Part shown: positions 44,957 through 54,594 of the stretch, in pieces
Layout: each line of letters opens with the position of its first letter
Numbering within the stretch: the first letter of the stretch is position 1
From: an uncultured Chthonomonas sp.
GTDB lineage: Bacteria > Armatimonadota > Chthonomonadetes > Chthonomonadales > Chthonomonadaceae
Direction of reading: 5' to 3'
DNA length: 64,000 bases
Assembly: GCA_903859705.1 (NCBI GenBank)
Contig: CAIONQ010000036.1
Span: 35,863-99,862, forward strand
Position numbers and translations under genes: made by a program
The notes under the pieces: generated by a model
What the model saw: only the letters and a program-made list of their open reading frames with translations
Databases searched by the model: none
Told to the model about the DNA's origin: nothing

Positions 44957-46072
44957 TTACTTCCGGATAAGCGTGTTGATTGAGATATGTGGCCACTGAA
45001 TAAGGCCACTCGGTGTTAATGTGCTCTTGAAGAACTCCAACAATACCCGCTGAGCATACTGCAGCACAAAGTGTGTATGCCCATCCCTGGTCTCAACCTC
45101 CTGGATCCAGAAAGTGGCGGTTACCCTGGTTGCATTCGCCTGGCATTGAACAAAGGGAATGTTGCTTACGCTGCCCTTAGTATCCGTATCTACCGTGAAG
45201 GTACTGGTGTTCTTGATAGTTGATCCCGGAAACACGCCCGCAATTGCCCCATCCAGAAGCTTAAGCGGGTCGGTAGGATCAAAGCCTGGAAAGCCAGCAG
45301 CAGTTACGTTGCCTTTAAAAGGCGCATCGTGAAAATGCTTATACGGGCCGAAGTAAGCATTGTTGATATCTGTGCTGCCTAACCCTATGGGCATCGGATC
45401 GAATAGTGCAAGCAGCGCGGGATTTCGCAGATCTGGTGCGTGCAGAAAGGGCGCAACACTCGTTCCCATCGCCAGAACGGCATCCCCGTGAGGGATATTG
45501 GCGAGGCGCGCAAGATCTGGGCCGGGTTGATTCAGATTTGCGCATGGCCCGGCCAGGCTAGCAATTGCCAAAAAGAGGCCCGGCTCCCGGTGGATGCCAA
45601 CTTTGCCGCCACCAATAAGCGTGTCAGTTTTTGGCGTATCGTTCGTATTGGGAGTGGCTGGCTCTTTTACTGTGGCGTCTGGATTGCTTACCGCATCGGT
45701 TGCTTTCAGCTGATCCAGTGCCTGTAGGTAGCGGAGCGAAGCAAGGTGCTGATCTTTTCCAGAGGCACCACGGTTTGGTACTCCGAGGTCAACCAGGTCG
45801 AATTCCAGGGTTTCATTCGCCTGGTTCAGCAATAATCGGAAGTCGCCAAGGCTGCCCGGATTGCCAAACGGTAACGCAATCATGTTCCAGGCATGCCCCT
45901 CAACCCCATGAGCATTTACCCACGTACCGGGCAGTTCTTTTAAAACACCCAGTTTGGCATCGCCTCGTCCTTCAGCACCCGGCTTTATTACTCGGCCGGC
46001 ATCAACCATCTGCAACAGAAGATCTGTTCCAACTAACACGTGTTTAACCTGCCTTTCGATAATCGAGCACAA
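44957..46072 (-). CDS. LPGTW-type protein, possible haem- or ligand-binding barrel
   Basis: A protein of up to 371 residues without a signal peptide. ELPGTWVNAHGVEGHAWNMI and FRLLLNQANETLEFDLVDLG, then VPNRGAS, GIHREPGLFLAIAS and NIPHGDAVLAMGTS, recall a family with the order LPGTW / TETLxF / NRG / EPG / IPHG that is sometimes annotated as haem-binding. I am only moderately sure of that link. The first possible start is a GTG at 46072; a GTG at 46039, eight bases after GCAGG, is perhaps better. It precedes the ferritin-like gene on the same strand. Together they may bind or transform one compound. Confidence 0.6.
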   Translation of the reverse strand: MCSIIERQVKHVLVGTDLLLQMVDAGRVIKPGAEGRGDAKLGVLKELPGTWVNAHGVEGHAWNMIALPFGNPGSLGDFRLLLNQANETLEFDLVDLGVPNRGASGKDQHLASLRYLQALDQLKATDAVSNPDATVKEPATPNTNDTPKTDTLIGGGKVGIHREPGLFLAIASLAGPCANLNQPGPDLARLANIPHGDAVLAMGTSVAPFLHAPDLRNPALLALFDPMPIGLGSTDINNAYFGPYKHFHDAPFKGNVTAAGFPGFDPTDPLKLLDGAIAGVFPGSTIKNTSTFTVDTDTKGSVSNIPFVQCQANATRVTATFWIQEVETRDGHTHFVLQYAQRVLLEFFKSTLTPSGLIQWPHISINTLIRK

Positions 46073-46282
46073 TGCCCTGTGGCAATATGCATCAACTCAG
46101 ACAGCTAAACTGTACTTGTTTACATATTACAAAAATCGTTATAAATAATGCGTTTTTGTGCAAACATCTGAGGCAATGGGATGATTATTTGATACGTAAC
46201 ATATGAAATCCGCGATGCGGACTTAACAGTGTTGGGGCCAATCAACATGTTTTGATGGCAGCAAAGGAGTTTATCGGAAGAT

Positions 46283-46687
46283 ATGGAAGAAACAGATACA
46301 GCGGAACTTCTCGGCGAGGCAGATGCATTTAATTGGGCTGCAGCCCAGTGCACCTCGCTATTGCCGGAGCTTCCTGAAGCAAGCATTGAACCATTCGGGA
46401 CGCACTATACATTGAAAGTGCGTGCCAAAACCTTTGCGTACCTGCTGCAGAACCATCATGGCGATGGGCGCCTTGCACTCTGGCTAAAGCCAGAGCTTAT
46501 CAACACGGATCTGGTGGCATCCAACCCTCTGATATTCTTTATTCCACCTTATGTGGGCCCGCGCGGATGGGTGGGAATTCGGCTGGATGTAACAGCGCCA
46601 GACTGGCAAGAGCTTCGCGAATTTATTGTTGAAAGCTACTTACAGCAGGCACCAAAGTCTCTCACAAAGCAGATCAACAGACCTTAG
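46283..46687 (+). CDS. MmcQ/YjbR-family protein
   Basis: A 134-residue single-domain cytosolic protein. FGTHYTLKVRAKTFAYLLQN, LALWLKPELINTDLVAS, FFIPPYVGPRGWVGIRLD and WQELREFIVESYLQQAPKSL match the compact 'double-wing' MmcQ/YjbR fold, which resembles DNA-binding proteins though a function is not established. Its end overlaps the convergent DinB-type gene by four bases. The ribosome site is indistinct. Confidence 0.85.
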   Translation: MEETDTAELLGEADAFNWAAAQCTSLLPELPEASIEPFGTHYTLKVRAKTFAYLLQNHHGDGRLALWLKPELINTDLVASNPLIFFIPPYVGPRGWVGIRLDVTAPDWQELREFIVESYLQQAPKSLTKQINRP

Positions 46688-47181
46688 CCAGCAGCGCTTT
46701 CCTGTGCGAGCCGCAGCCACTCAACTATCTGGCCCGTGTGGTAACCATCATGCCCGTACATTAGGCAGAGTAGATCATCCAGGCTGAGTGTGCCAATCAT
46801 AGGCGGACGTTGCCCCGTTCTGTTCCAGGATTCTTCAGGCACGGCGCTGAGCAGATTCATCACCTGTGATCGGCCGGCGTTAAAGCGCGCAATAGTGGCA
46901 GAGGGTATGGCACCTGCATAGTTATTATCAATTGCCACCTGCTCTTCATCCACGTCGGCAAGCACCGGCGAGTCTTCTTGCAGGATCAGCGTTGCACGCC
47001 CGTGCCACACCTCTTCCCAATCCGCAAGGTGTGAGATTACTTCCCTGAGAGTAAAGCGCTCGGGATCTGGTCGGAAATCCCACACGGTATCCTCGTCTGT
47101 TACTCCATTCAGTAACTCTCCAACTACGGATGGGCTGGCCGAAGCACCTTTAAGCACATAGGTTCTAATAACCGGGTTCAT
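46684..47181 (-). CDS. DinB-family protein
   Basis: The 165-residue four-helix bundle belongs to the DinB/YfiT superfamily of metal-binding proteins, some of which are thiol transferases. The three-histidine pattern is visible: REVISHLADWEEVW, YGHDGYHTGQIVEWLRL. The ATG at 47181 has AAGGA eight bases upstream; a longer frame to 47235 would overlap the DUF1697 gene and is rejected. It is 20 bases downstream of that gene and likely cotranscribed. Confidence 0.88.
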   Translation of the reverse strand: MNPVIRTYVLKGASASPSVVGELLNGVTDEDTVWDFRPDPERFTLREVISHLADWEEVWHGRATLILQEDSPVLADVDEEQVAIDNNYAGAIPSATIARFNAGRSQVMNLLSAVPEESWNRTGQRPPMIGTLSLDDLLCLMYGHDGYHTGQIVEWLRLAQESAAG

Positions 47182-47201
47182 TCTCTGGTCCTTTCCATTT
47201 A

Positions 47202-47747
47202 CTAATCGGCCAGCATGGCAGAAAGTTTTAAACACAGACGAGAAATGGTATTGAGCCCGCGAAACGTAATCCGTTTTCCGATTACTTTCTCAAGCTGTTT
47301 TAGGGTGAAGGCCGGTTCGGATTGCCGATTTGCGGAAGCCCAGTACACAACCCCAGCATCTGCAGTAAATAAATCTGTTTCGGTTGCGAATGCTGCTAAA
47401 TCGGCTTTTTGCTCAGGGCTCATAAAGTCGCAGAAGCCGATGCAATGGGTGGGCAATGAGTCCAGATAGTTGTTATAGGGGTAGCCTTCCAGCATATCTG
47501 CCAGTTGGTTAGCGCTTACTATAAATACCTCCGACTTAAATCCACTGCTTTGTTCGATAGCAGCTTCCAGATCTTGCCTGAGATTACCTGGGAGAACGGT
47601 GCCGCTTGAAAACAGCACGTTCCCGCTTGCAAGAAATGTGGTTACCCGCTGCAATCCACACGACTCAAATGCCGTTACCAGTTGAACTGATTTTACATTT
47701 CTTCCACCGACATTTACTGCCCGCAAGAATGCCACATAATGTGCCAC
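47202..47747 (-). CDS. DUF1697 domain protein
   Basis: The 181-residue product starts at the GTG at 47747 (AGAGG seven bases upstream), which places the family's conserved start HYVAFLRAVNVGGRNVK at residue 3. Further matches are FESCGLQRVTTFLASGNVLF, SEVFIVSANQLADML and IGKRITFRGLNTISRL near the end. DUF1697 proteins are widespread, cytosolic and uncharacterised. It is first of a pair with the DinB-type gene. Confidence 0.88.
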   Translation of the reverse strand: MAHYVAFLRAVNVGGRNVKSVQLVTAFESCGLQRVTTFLASGNVLFSSGTVLPGNLRQDLEAAIEQSSGFKSEVFIVSANQLADMLEGYPYNNYLDSLPTHCIGFCDFMSPEQKADLAAFATETDLFTADAGVVYWASANRQSEPAFTLKQLEKVIGKRITFRGLNTISRLCLKLSAMLAD

Positions 47748-48006
47748 GCGCCACCTCTTTTCTGTAAAACAGACTTGAGCAATATGGAAGATACCTGACA
47801 TGGCTGTAAACAGCCACAATCGGTCAACAACAAGTTGCATCATTCCGTGCAACTTGTTTGGCAGGTATCCGGTCTGTATATGTGTAAGAGCAAACACGTT
47901 AGGCCCTGCGGCTATGTGGACGCTTCCTTCTATCCGTTCATCAAACCGAAATCAGCTTTCACGATCTCCGCAGGGTTTATCAATAAATTGATTATGTCTG
48001 TATCCT

Positions 48007-50106
48007 ATGTCAATAAGTACGCAATTTCACTATAACGAAATCTATATCAGGCGGCGTAATTCGGTAATCCTGCCACCCAGCATGCCGGGCGCTTTTGTAC
48101 CGATGAACGTGGTGATGTCTCTGGCTAAGGAGCTGGAGCGCCTGGGTTACACCCTCTCAAAAGAGTTAATTGGGGCGTGCAGCGGGATCACACTGGATGA
48201 AATTACAGCCCTCTATTTCGAGCTTGTTTCTGCACTCAAGGCGATGCGTGGTGATCACGTAGTTCACCGGCCAATGTATCCCAATTTCCCTCACATTGTA
48301 CTGAGTATGGATGAAGGGCAACTGTATTTTAACGCCATTGCGCACTACCTTTCTGGCGGAAAACTATATCCGTCCAGTGAAAAGCGCTATCGACTTCCGC
48401 TGCAGCATGCCATAGAGCCGGTAGTGTTAAAGCTTGGAACCGAAGAGGAGTTTGAGCTGCTCTTTAAGCAACTCACAGCCTCCACGCAGGCGTGGTCGGA
48501 ACAGGACAGAATCGACATCGGCTGGTTTGTTGAACAATATCATGAGCACATTCTGCAGTTACTACCGGAAAAGATGCCGAGCCGTGAAAACCGAGCCCAC
48601 CTGTGTGCACGGCTATTAGCGCATACCTCTCAGGGTGAAGTATTTGCTGCTGCAAACCTAACCACTGCGACCGATGTTCTGAGGCTGGCTGCCGCGCTCA
48701 GCGGAACCGATGCGTCGCTGGCATCGCCCGGAAAATTCAATTCCTTTAAACGGCCAATGCGCAAGCTCTTACTGGGACTTCTGGAGAGCTGCTCAGATAG
48801 AAACGAAGCATTTCTAAAGCGCCGTGAAGTATGGTTGCGCCTTGGCGAGCGCTTGCACCCAGGCGAGATGGCAAAACGGTATCCACAAACTGGCGATGCT
48901 TTTAAACGTCTGCGCAATGGTCTGCGGCTGATAACATTTGGCAGCGAAACCGAGCGATTTATCAAAGGCGGAGATACGGCGGCGGCCGCCGGTTTTCTTG
49001 CAGCGAGGCCGGGCGTTCTTGGTAGAAGGCTGGATCACTTACTTCGCCTGGATCCAGAGAGTGGAAGTTCGGTAGTCGGCATCTTTGATGCCGAAGCAAG
49101 CCGCATGTCAACGCCCTTGCTGCTGCAAATTCGGCAACACTTTCTTAATAGGATTACCGGCAACACGGTTCGCCTCGCATTCCCAAAAGGGAATACCGCC
49201 AGAGCCTATGTTCTGCCTCCGCTTGCCGCAGAGGTATCGCCTACGCTCTGCACACAGGCTGCAGCAATCTGCCAGAAACACCTCAAGAACAAGTTTGCCG
49301 AACGTGGCCCGCTGGGCAAAGTGTACATCGATCCAGAGCTACGAAACTACATGGTTCCGTTTGCAATGCGCTCCGCATCCCGATCCCTGCGTACTGTTGC
49401 GCGCGGGTCAAGATTATCGCTGCCTGCTTACTCCGGTACGTTGCGGCTTTTTCTATGGTGGCAGAACGGAACGAACCGTACAGATATCGACCTTTCGGCC
49501 GTGATGTACGACAGCAATTTTGCACCCGTTGGCGAGATTGCTTATTACCAGTTAAAGCACCTGGGTGCGTGCCACTCTGGTGACATAGTAGATGCGCCAA
49601 ACGGTGCAAGTGAGTTTATAGATTTACCGATACAAGAGCTGTTGCAAAAGAAGATCCGTTATATTGCAATGACAGTGATCTGCTACACCAGAGAGCCATT
49701 TTACGAACTGCCAGAGTGTTTTGCCGGATGGATGGCGCGGCAAGCCCCGGGATCTGGCGAGATTTATGAGCCCAGAACGGTACAGGACAGACTGGATCTC
49801 ACCAGCGATAAGAGAATTGCGATCCCGACAGTTTTCGATCTGGAACGCGGCGAGGCAATATGGCTGGACCTTGCCTTAACAAAACGCCCAGGTGCACAGG
49901 CAAATGTAGCAGAAAACAGCGCGAGCATATCAAAGGTGCTTCAGGCAATGGTAGAAATGAAACGCCCGAACTTGTACGATCTGTTCTTACTGCACGCTAC
50001 CTCTCGAGGTAAGCTTATCGAAACTCCAGAAGCAGCAGACGTTGTTCTATCGGTTGCTAAGGGTACACCTTATAGGCTGGAAGAGATACTGGCCGACTGG
50101 CTCTAA
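48007..50106 (+). CDS. TerD-domain protein, MXAN_6230/SCO0854-like
   Basis: A 699-residue cytosolic protein. The N-terminal two thirds are helical and begin with YIRRRNSVILPPSMPGAF, the usual opening of the MXAN_6230/SCO0854 group. The C-terminal third carries a TerD-like calcium-binding beta-sandwich: LRLFLWWQNGTNRTDIDLSA, GDIVDAPNGASEFIDLPI, RYIAMTVICYTREPFYELPE and AIWLDLALTKRP. TerD proteins belong to stress-response or tellurite-resistance systems, often with chemical-stress or phage-defence links. It lies alone, without other ter genes nearby. The start at 48007 has no clear ribosome site, so the exact N-terminus is uncertain. Confidence 0.8.
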   Translation: MSISTQFHYNEIYIRRRNSVILPPSMPGAFVPMNVVMSLAKELERLGYTLSKELIGACSGITLDEITALYFELVSALKAMRGDHVVHRPMYPNFPHIVLSMDEGQLYFNAIAHYLSGGKLYPSSEKRYRLPLQHAIEPVVLKLGTEEEFELLFKQLTASTQAWSEQDRIDIGWFVEQYHEHILQLLPEKMPSRENRAHLCARLLAHTSQGEVFAAANLTTATDVLRLAAALSGTDASLASPGKFNSFKRPMRKLLLGLLESCSDRNEAFLKRREVWLRLGERLHPGEMAKRYPQTGDAFKRLRNGLRLITFGSETERFIKGGDTAAAAGFLAARPGVLGRRLDHLLRLDPESGSSVVGIFDAEASRMSTPLLLQIRQHFLNRITGNTVRLAFPKGNTARAYVLPPLAAEVSPTLCTQAAAICQKHLKNKFAERGPLGKVYIDPELRNYMVPFAMRSASRSLRTVARGSRLSLPAYSGTLRLFLWWQNGTNRTDIDLSAVMYDSNFAPVGEIAYYQLKHLGACHSGDIVDAPNGASEFIDLPIQELLQKKIRYIAMTVICYTREPFYELPECFAGWMARQAPGSGEIYEPRTVQDRLDLTSDKRIAIPTVFDLERGEAIWLDLALTKRPGAQANVAENSASISKVLQAMVEMKRPNLYDLFLLHATSRGKLIETPEAADVVLSVAKGTPYRLEEILADWL

Positions 50107-50214
50107 CTCGTAGCACTGCCGTTTAGCATGGATCTGAGAACCTCAATTGTTGGGTGATGGCGCAAATTCTCCGTACATAGTCAACAGTACACCGCGCAAT
50201 ACAGTGCATAAATA

Positions 50215-50649
50215 ATGAACAGCCTAAATGCCGGGTACTCCGGCACACCACTCGCAAAGAAGCTCGGGATAAAACCCGGGGGAAAAGTTACTCTTATCAA
50301 TCCGCCGTCAGAGTATTTGCAGTGGCTACACCCTATTCCGGACGGAGTGGTTTTCGCAAGCACAGTGGGTACAGACGTGGCTGTGGTGCATCTATTCACA
50401 GTGGACCGCAATGAACTGTCTGGATGGTTAGAACAGTTACGTTCAGAAATAAACCCGGATGCCACCGTCTGGGTAAGCTGGCCCAAAAAGGCATCCCGCG
50501 TACCCACTACCGTATCGGAAGAAACCATTCGCGAGCTTGGGCTTCCAATCGGATTTGTAGATGTTAAGGTATGTGCCGTTAGCGATATATGGTCTGGATT
50601 GAAGCTAGTGGTTAGAAAAGAGCTGAGGGTAGCCCTTCCACAAGGCTAA
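50215..50649 (+). CDS. DUF3052 family protein
   Basis: A 144-residue cytosolic protein matching the DUF3052 pattern from end to end: AGYSGTPLAKKLGIKPGGKV, WLHPIPDGV, VWVSWPKKASRVPTTVSEET and FVDVKVCAVSDIWSGLKLVV. The family is widespread and of unknown function. It is monocistronic, with only a weak ribosome-binding site. Confidence 0.9.
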   Translation: MNSLNAGYSGTPLAKKLGIKPGGKVTLINPPSEYLQWLHPIPDGVVFASTVGTDVAVVHLFTVDRNELSGWLEQLRSEINPDATVWVSWPKKASRVPTTVSEETIRELGLPIGFVDVKVCAVSDIWSGLKLVVRKELRVALPQG

Positions 50650-50749
50650 TCCCAGTATAAGGAAGCGTTTGAGTACGCCCGGAGCGTAGAACTACGTGCA
50701 ACAGATCAACGGATCTGGTTAATGACTATAATTGATACAGGAAATTTTT

Positions 50750-51841
50750 ATGCCCGAACTCTTCAGCGAATTCAAAATCAAAGGAGTGCGCCTTAAGAAC
50801 AGAATTGGCGTATCCCCTATGTGTCAGTACTCATCGGTAGAAGGTCATGCAAATGCATGGCACCTGGCGCACCTTGGTGGATTTACGATTGGTGGTGCCG
50901 GCCTGGTGATTGCGGAGGCTACAGCAGTATCCCCGGAGGGCCGCATTAGTCCAAGCGATACCGGATTGTGGACCGACGCTCAGGCAGAATCGTTTGTGCC
51001 AATCACAACATTTGTTGAGAGCCTGGGAGCAGTGCCAGGAATACAGATTGCGCACGCCGGACGAAAAGCCTGCACACCGAAGCCGTGGGAAGGCGAACGG
51101 CAGCTCGAGCCAGATCATCCCGATGCCTGGGAACCAATTGGCCCTTCCCCTATCGCCTTTGGTGGCAGCGTTTGGCGAGTTCCCCATGAGATGACCCTTG
51201 AGGACATTTCTCGCGTTCAGAAAGCATTTGCGGATGCTGCCACCCGTGCTCATCGAGCGGGCTTTAGATGGCTGGAACTACACTTTGCTCACGGGTATCT
51301 GGGCCAGAGCTTCTTCTCGCCTCTCGCAAATAAGCGCACCGATGCATACGGTGGCAGCTTTGAAAATAGATCGCGCTTCTTGCTCGAGACGCTTGCCGCA
51401 GTTCGCGCAGTATGGCCACAAAACCTTCCGCTTACCGCCCGCCTCGGGGTAATCGATTATGTGCCGGGCGAACAGCCGCTTGAAGAGGCCATTGAGCTGG
51501 CAAAACTCATGAAGGCAGGCGGGTTGGATCTGCTGGATGTTAGCCTGGGCTTTAACACTCCAGATATTTCCAGAGTGCCGTGGGGTGAGCCAGCTTTCCT
51601 GGCCCCCATTGCTCACCGAATTCGAACTGAGGCCGAGATTCCGGTGGCTACATCTTGGAACATATCTGATCCACAGATTGCTAACGATCTCATATCTAAA
51701 GAAAAGCTGGATGTTGTGCTTCTTGCTAAAGGCCTCCTTGCCGATCCGCACTGGCCGTACCACGCGGCAAAGGCACTTGGCATAGACCACCCTGGGAATG
51801 TGTTGCCAGCACAATATGCAGGATGGTTAAAGGGCCGGTAG
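50750..51841 (+). CDS. Old yellow enzyme family flavin oxidoreductase (NamA/YqjM-like)
   Basis: A 363-residue FMN-dependent ene-reductase with a TIM barrel. Diagnostic parts: FKIKGVRLKNRIGVSPMCQY (with the Cys typical of the thermophilic-like YqjM class), WHLAHLGGFTIGGAGLVIAEA, GIQIAHAGRKA, LEDISRVQKAFADAATRAHRA, LHFAHGYLGQSFFSPLANKR with TDAYGGSFENRSRFL, and DVVLLAKGLLADPHWP. It reduces activated C=C bonds with NADPH. The ATG at 50750 has AGGA eight bases upstream; the in-frame ATG at 50732 is less likely. Confidence 0.94.
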   Translation: MPELFSEFKIKGVRLKNRIGVSPMCQYSSVEGHANAWHLAHLGGFTIGGAGLVIAEATAVSPEGRISPSDTGLWTDAQAESFVPITTFVESLGAVPGIQIAHAGRKACTPKPWEGERQLEPDHPDAWEPIGPSPIAFGGSVWRVPHEMTLEDISRVQKAFADAATRAHRAGFRWLELHFAHGYLGQSFFSPLANKRTDAYGGSFENRSRFLLETLAAVRAVWPQNLPLTARLGVIDYVPGEQPLEEAIELAKLMKAGGLDLLDVSLGFNTPDISRVPWGEPAFLAPIAHRIRTEAEIPVATSWNISDPQIANDLISKEKLDVVLLAKGLLADPHWPYHAAKALGIDHPGNVLPAQYAGWLKGR

Positions 51842-52040
51842 TGTAAGAGCACAGTGTTGACTGTGTGCCCACAAAGGGCAATGGGTTGCAGAACGTACTG
51901 TAGGCCTGAAGCAATAATTGGCCGGCCAGATTGTCTGAGATAATTGCTGACACAGCTGCTGCTTCTACATTTTTCGAGATCACCTACCAACCAGCCGAGC
52001 TTCATCCCTACTTTCTGGCCTTTTAGCTTCGGCATGCCTG

Positions 52041-52346
52041 TTGGATAGACATACGGCGCACATTGGTGTGGCAGTTTTTGGCAGTTGTTTGGTGTTTCAG
52101 GCCGCATGTAGCCAGAGTATAGTTCTCGTTAAGCTCCGAATGTTGCCAGATATCAGCTATGGAGTGTATCTCTATGCGTGGCCCATTACCCAGCTGTTAT
52201 TGTGGCTCAATGTTAGTCACTGCTACATTCTACTATTACTCAGCACTGTTCTAATTGCTGCTGGAATTGGTACGGTTAGCTGGTACCTGGTAGAAAAGCC
52301 AATGCTGGCTTTAAGCAGCAAATTAAGCACGAAGCACAAAACATAA
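52041..52346 (+). pseudogene. Acyltransferase 3 family, C-terminal remnant
   Basis: From about 52130 the frame encodes LRMLPDISYGVYLYAWPITQ, LLLWLNVSHCY and VSWYLVEKPMLALSSK, the last two or three membrane helices of an OafA/YrhL-type O-acyltransferase (usual length 340-400 residues). The N-terminal catalytic part with its conserved His is missing and not found upstream. The remnant sits beside a sugar-methyltransferase-like gene, which hints at a former glycan-modification locus. Confidence 0.75.
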
Positions 52347-52449
52347 TGCAAACGATTTTAAGCCATATTGGCATTAAGCCAATCTTTGGCGACAAAATGA
52401 CAGAGAAAAGATACAACTTGGCTCAATATACGCTCGTGTTAATCAGCAC

Positions 52450-52486
52450 AAAAAAGCAACGGCCCACCCGCTTAGGAGGGCTGCTT
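52450..52486 (-). terminator. Terminator of the methyltransferase gene
   Basis: On the minus strand AAGCAGCCC pairs imperfectly with GGGCCGTTGCTT, followed by TTTTTG. It lies 27 bases downstream of the TylF-type gene. Confidence 0.6.
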
Positions 52487-52512
52487 GTGCTCAGTATCTG
52501 TTACTGCAAGAA

Positions 52513-53322
52513 CTACTGTTTTTTCCAGTAAGCGCCAGCAAAATCGATAGGAATAATCTCCTCTGTGATACCGTTTCTTTTTCTGTAATCGTCAACAGCC
52601 TTTCGGCATGGCTCCAACATAACATAGTCGTCTAGAATGATGAAGCCACCTGGCGAAAGCCGCTCGTAAAGGGCCTCAAGTCCGTCCATTGTAGACTCAT
52701 ACATGTCGCCATCCAGGCGGATAACAGCGAGTGGACCAGTGTCCGCTGTAGGAAGCGTATCTTCAAACCAGCCCTTCAAGAATTTTACCTGCTCATCAAG
52801 TAGCTGGTATCTTTCAAAATTGCCCTGGACCTCGCTCAACGATATCTTAAGCTCATCCATCTTGTGATAGTCTATGCCGATGTCCTGTGGGTACTTATCC
52901 GCATCCGGGGCAGGCAGCCCTTCAAACGAGTCCGCAACAAATACTTTGCGATCTAATACGTTATGGGCCTTCAGTACGGCGCGCATTAAGATGGAGGCAC
53001 CGCCCCTCCACACTCCCGCTTCAATCAGATTGCCAGGCACGTTATTCTTTATGGCTTGCTCGACACAGTACTGAACGTTCTCAAGCCGCTTCATACTCAG
53101 CATCGTCTGGCCATCGGTAGGCCAATCTCGCCCGGATTGCCTCACTTCGGCATCAAATTGCTTTCTGCGTACTACTTCTGCACCCTGTGCGCGCACCGCG
53201 GCAAACACCATGCGTTTAACCGGAGAGGCTGGGTTTGCATAAACCACTTCACGGTCTCCATAGATGAGGTTGAGTAGCGACCGCTTCATGAGGTCGAGGT
53301 AGAGATCGCGAGGGTCAGACAT
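52513..53322 (-). CDS. TylF/MycF-type O-methyltransferase
   Basis: A 269-residue SAM-dependent enzyme of the macrocin O-methyltransferase family, which methylates sugar hydroxyls on antibiotics or surface glycans. Evidence: WPTDGQTMLSMKRLENVQYC, LIEAGVWRGGASILMRAVLK (SAM pocket), VFVADSFEGLPAPD, VIRLDGDMYESTMDGLEALY and LSPGGFIILDDY (metal-binding acidic residues). The start at 53322 has GGAG seven bases upstream. It lies next to an acyltransferase remnant; no polyketide or other pathway genes are near, so glycan decoration is more likely than antibiotic synthesis. Confidence 0.92.
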   Translation of the reverse strand: MSDPRDLYLDLMKRSLLNLIYGDREVVYANPASPVKRMVFAAVRAQGAEVVRRKQFDAEVRQSGRDWPTDGQTMLSMKRLENVQYCVEQAIKNNVPGNLIEAGVWRGGASILMRAVLKAHNVLDRKVFVADSFEGLPAPDADKYPQDIGIDYHKMDELKISLSEVQGNFERYQLLDEQVKFLKGWFEDTLPTADTGPLAVIRLDGDMYESTMDGLEALYERLSPGGFIILDDYVMLEPCRKAVDDYRKRNGITEEIIPIDFAGAYWKKQ

Positions 53323-53696
53323 TCAGTGTCTCCAGATACGTTAATGTGCGTGTTGCACCAGACAACTAATTTCGTAAGCCCGACACTTTTATCAGCCGGT
53401 TCTTCAGGTAGACATTTTCGATAGGCATTGAAAATGCCCGTAGGTTTGTAGACCTTTCTGCGTGTCATGGCGCATATTTCCAGTTATACCATAACTTATG
53501 CATCTCAGGAAAACAAATAGATTACATTAACTTCCCTAACAGTCACCCCTTCATAACAGGTGCCAGGGCGTATAGCGCTTACTACCGATAAACCTGAGAT
53601 CCGAGAGCGTGATTGGTTATGCTCCGACGCCACCCGTTACAGCCCTTGAGTTTAGCGCCATGCGCAGCTTATAAAGGTGAGCGCCGAAGCCATTTG
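53323..53696. other. Gene-free stretch
   Basis: I see no convincing gene here. A 60-codon frame on the minus strand has no ribosome site and odd composition. The stretch should contain the promoters of the methyltransferase gene. Confidence 0.5.
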
Positions 53697-54035
53697 TTAG
53701 TCTCGATGCCTCAAGATGGCTAACCACTCATTAAACCGAACAGTATCTTCCTGAGATGCCGTTACGATTTGACACCGAAACCCTATAGCTTCAGCGGCGA
53801 TAGCAATATCGCAGGCATCGTCTGCACTGTTACACAGAGCTACAATCTGATCCACCTGCTCCCCACTGGAATCTTTCAGCTTTTTGGCTAAGGCAACATC
53901 ACTTACAAGCTGAAATATAAATCTCAACAACAGAGGGCCCTGCATGGGCAATGTGGAACTCAGAGCCTTCCCCAAGTTAATGGCGCCCTTAGCATGTACA
54001 GCAACTTCACAATCGTACGCAGAAACTTTGAACAT
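53697..54035 (-). CDS. Unknown small cytosolic protein
   Basis: A 112-residue protein starting at the ATG at 54035, which has AGGAGG about five bases upstream; the longer frame to 54089 is therefore rejected. FKVSAYDCEVAVHAKGAINL, LLLRFIFQLVSDVALAKKLK and DACDIAIAAEAIGFRCQIVT suggest an alternating alpha/beta fold. There are no membrane segments. I do not recognise a family. Confidence 0.6.
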   Translation of the reverse strand: MFKVSAYDCEVAVHAKGAINLGKALSSTLPMQGPLLLRFIFQLVSDVALAKKLKDSSGEQVDQIVALCNSADDACDIAIAAEAIGFRCQIVTASQEDTVRFNEWLAILRHRD

Positions 54036-54194
54036 CTGGCCCTCCTGTGTTTTCAGAGGCACACCTTGTGAGATCAAACTATTCCACAAACGCTCTTTTC
54101 ACGGAACCGGACACAGGAATATAATATACCGGTAAGCAGATCCAGTGGTCTCGCAAAATCCCCTACCGAATTTTAGTGGTTAGGAGTTCGTATC

Positions 54195-54584
54195 GTGGCG
54201 AACGGTGGCATTCCTCCGGAGTTTAAAAAGTGGATCGATGCTAAGAAGCGGCATCGGCTAACCCAGGCTCATATTGTAATGGCTATGGAGTTGGGGATGA
54301 ACCCTGGCAAATTTGGCAGTTTGGGCGCGAACCCACACGAAAAGTGGAAAGCTCCGCTACCGGAGTTTATTGAAGAGTGTTACTACAAACGGTTTAAACG
54401 CGATCGACCGGAAGTTGTATTGAGCTTTGTACAGATGGCAGAACCAAAAAAGAAGGCACATAAGGCAAACAGCCTGATTGCCAACGGTAAGGAAGCGGAG
54501 GGTGCCGCGAGCGTAGGAAAAGACAACGCACTTCACCCGCCATCTGAACCTGAGTTACCTTCTGAGCGTGAGCATAACGCGTGA
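54195..54584 (+). CDS. Conserved hypothetical protein
   Basis: The 129-residue product starts with a GTG, nine bases after AGGAG. The first 75 residues (PPEFKKWIDAKKRHRLTQAH, MAMELGMNPGKFGSL, WKAPLPEFIEECYYKRF) match a short conserved protein I have seen in many bacteria, always of unknown function, with the 'ELGMNPxKxG ... WKxPLPEFI' pattern. The tail is polar and probably disordered. It converges on the uracil-DNA glycosylase gene with a 10-base gap. Confidence 0.75.
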   Translation: MANGGIPPEFKKWIDAKKRHRLTQAHIVMAMELGMNPGKFGSLGANPHEKWKAPLPEFIEECYYKRFKRDRPEVVLSFVQMAEPKKKAHKANSLIANGKEAEGAASVGKDNALHPPSEPELPSEREHNA

Positions 54585-54594
54585 TGTGATAGCC

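Noticed and set aside
48007..50106. A ter-type phage-defence or tellurite cluster
   Set aside because: Only one TerD-domain gene is present; its neighbours are ordinary DUF1697 and DUF3052 genes.
52450..53322. A natural-product cluster around the TylF-type methyltransferase
   Set aside because: No synthase, glycosyltransferase or other pathway gene is nearby; only an acyltransferase remnant adjoins it.
53286..53468. A 60-codon frame upstream of the methyltransferase gene
   Set aside because: No ribosome site, overlaps the methyltransferase start, and no recognisable features.
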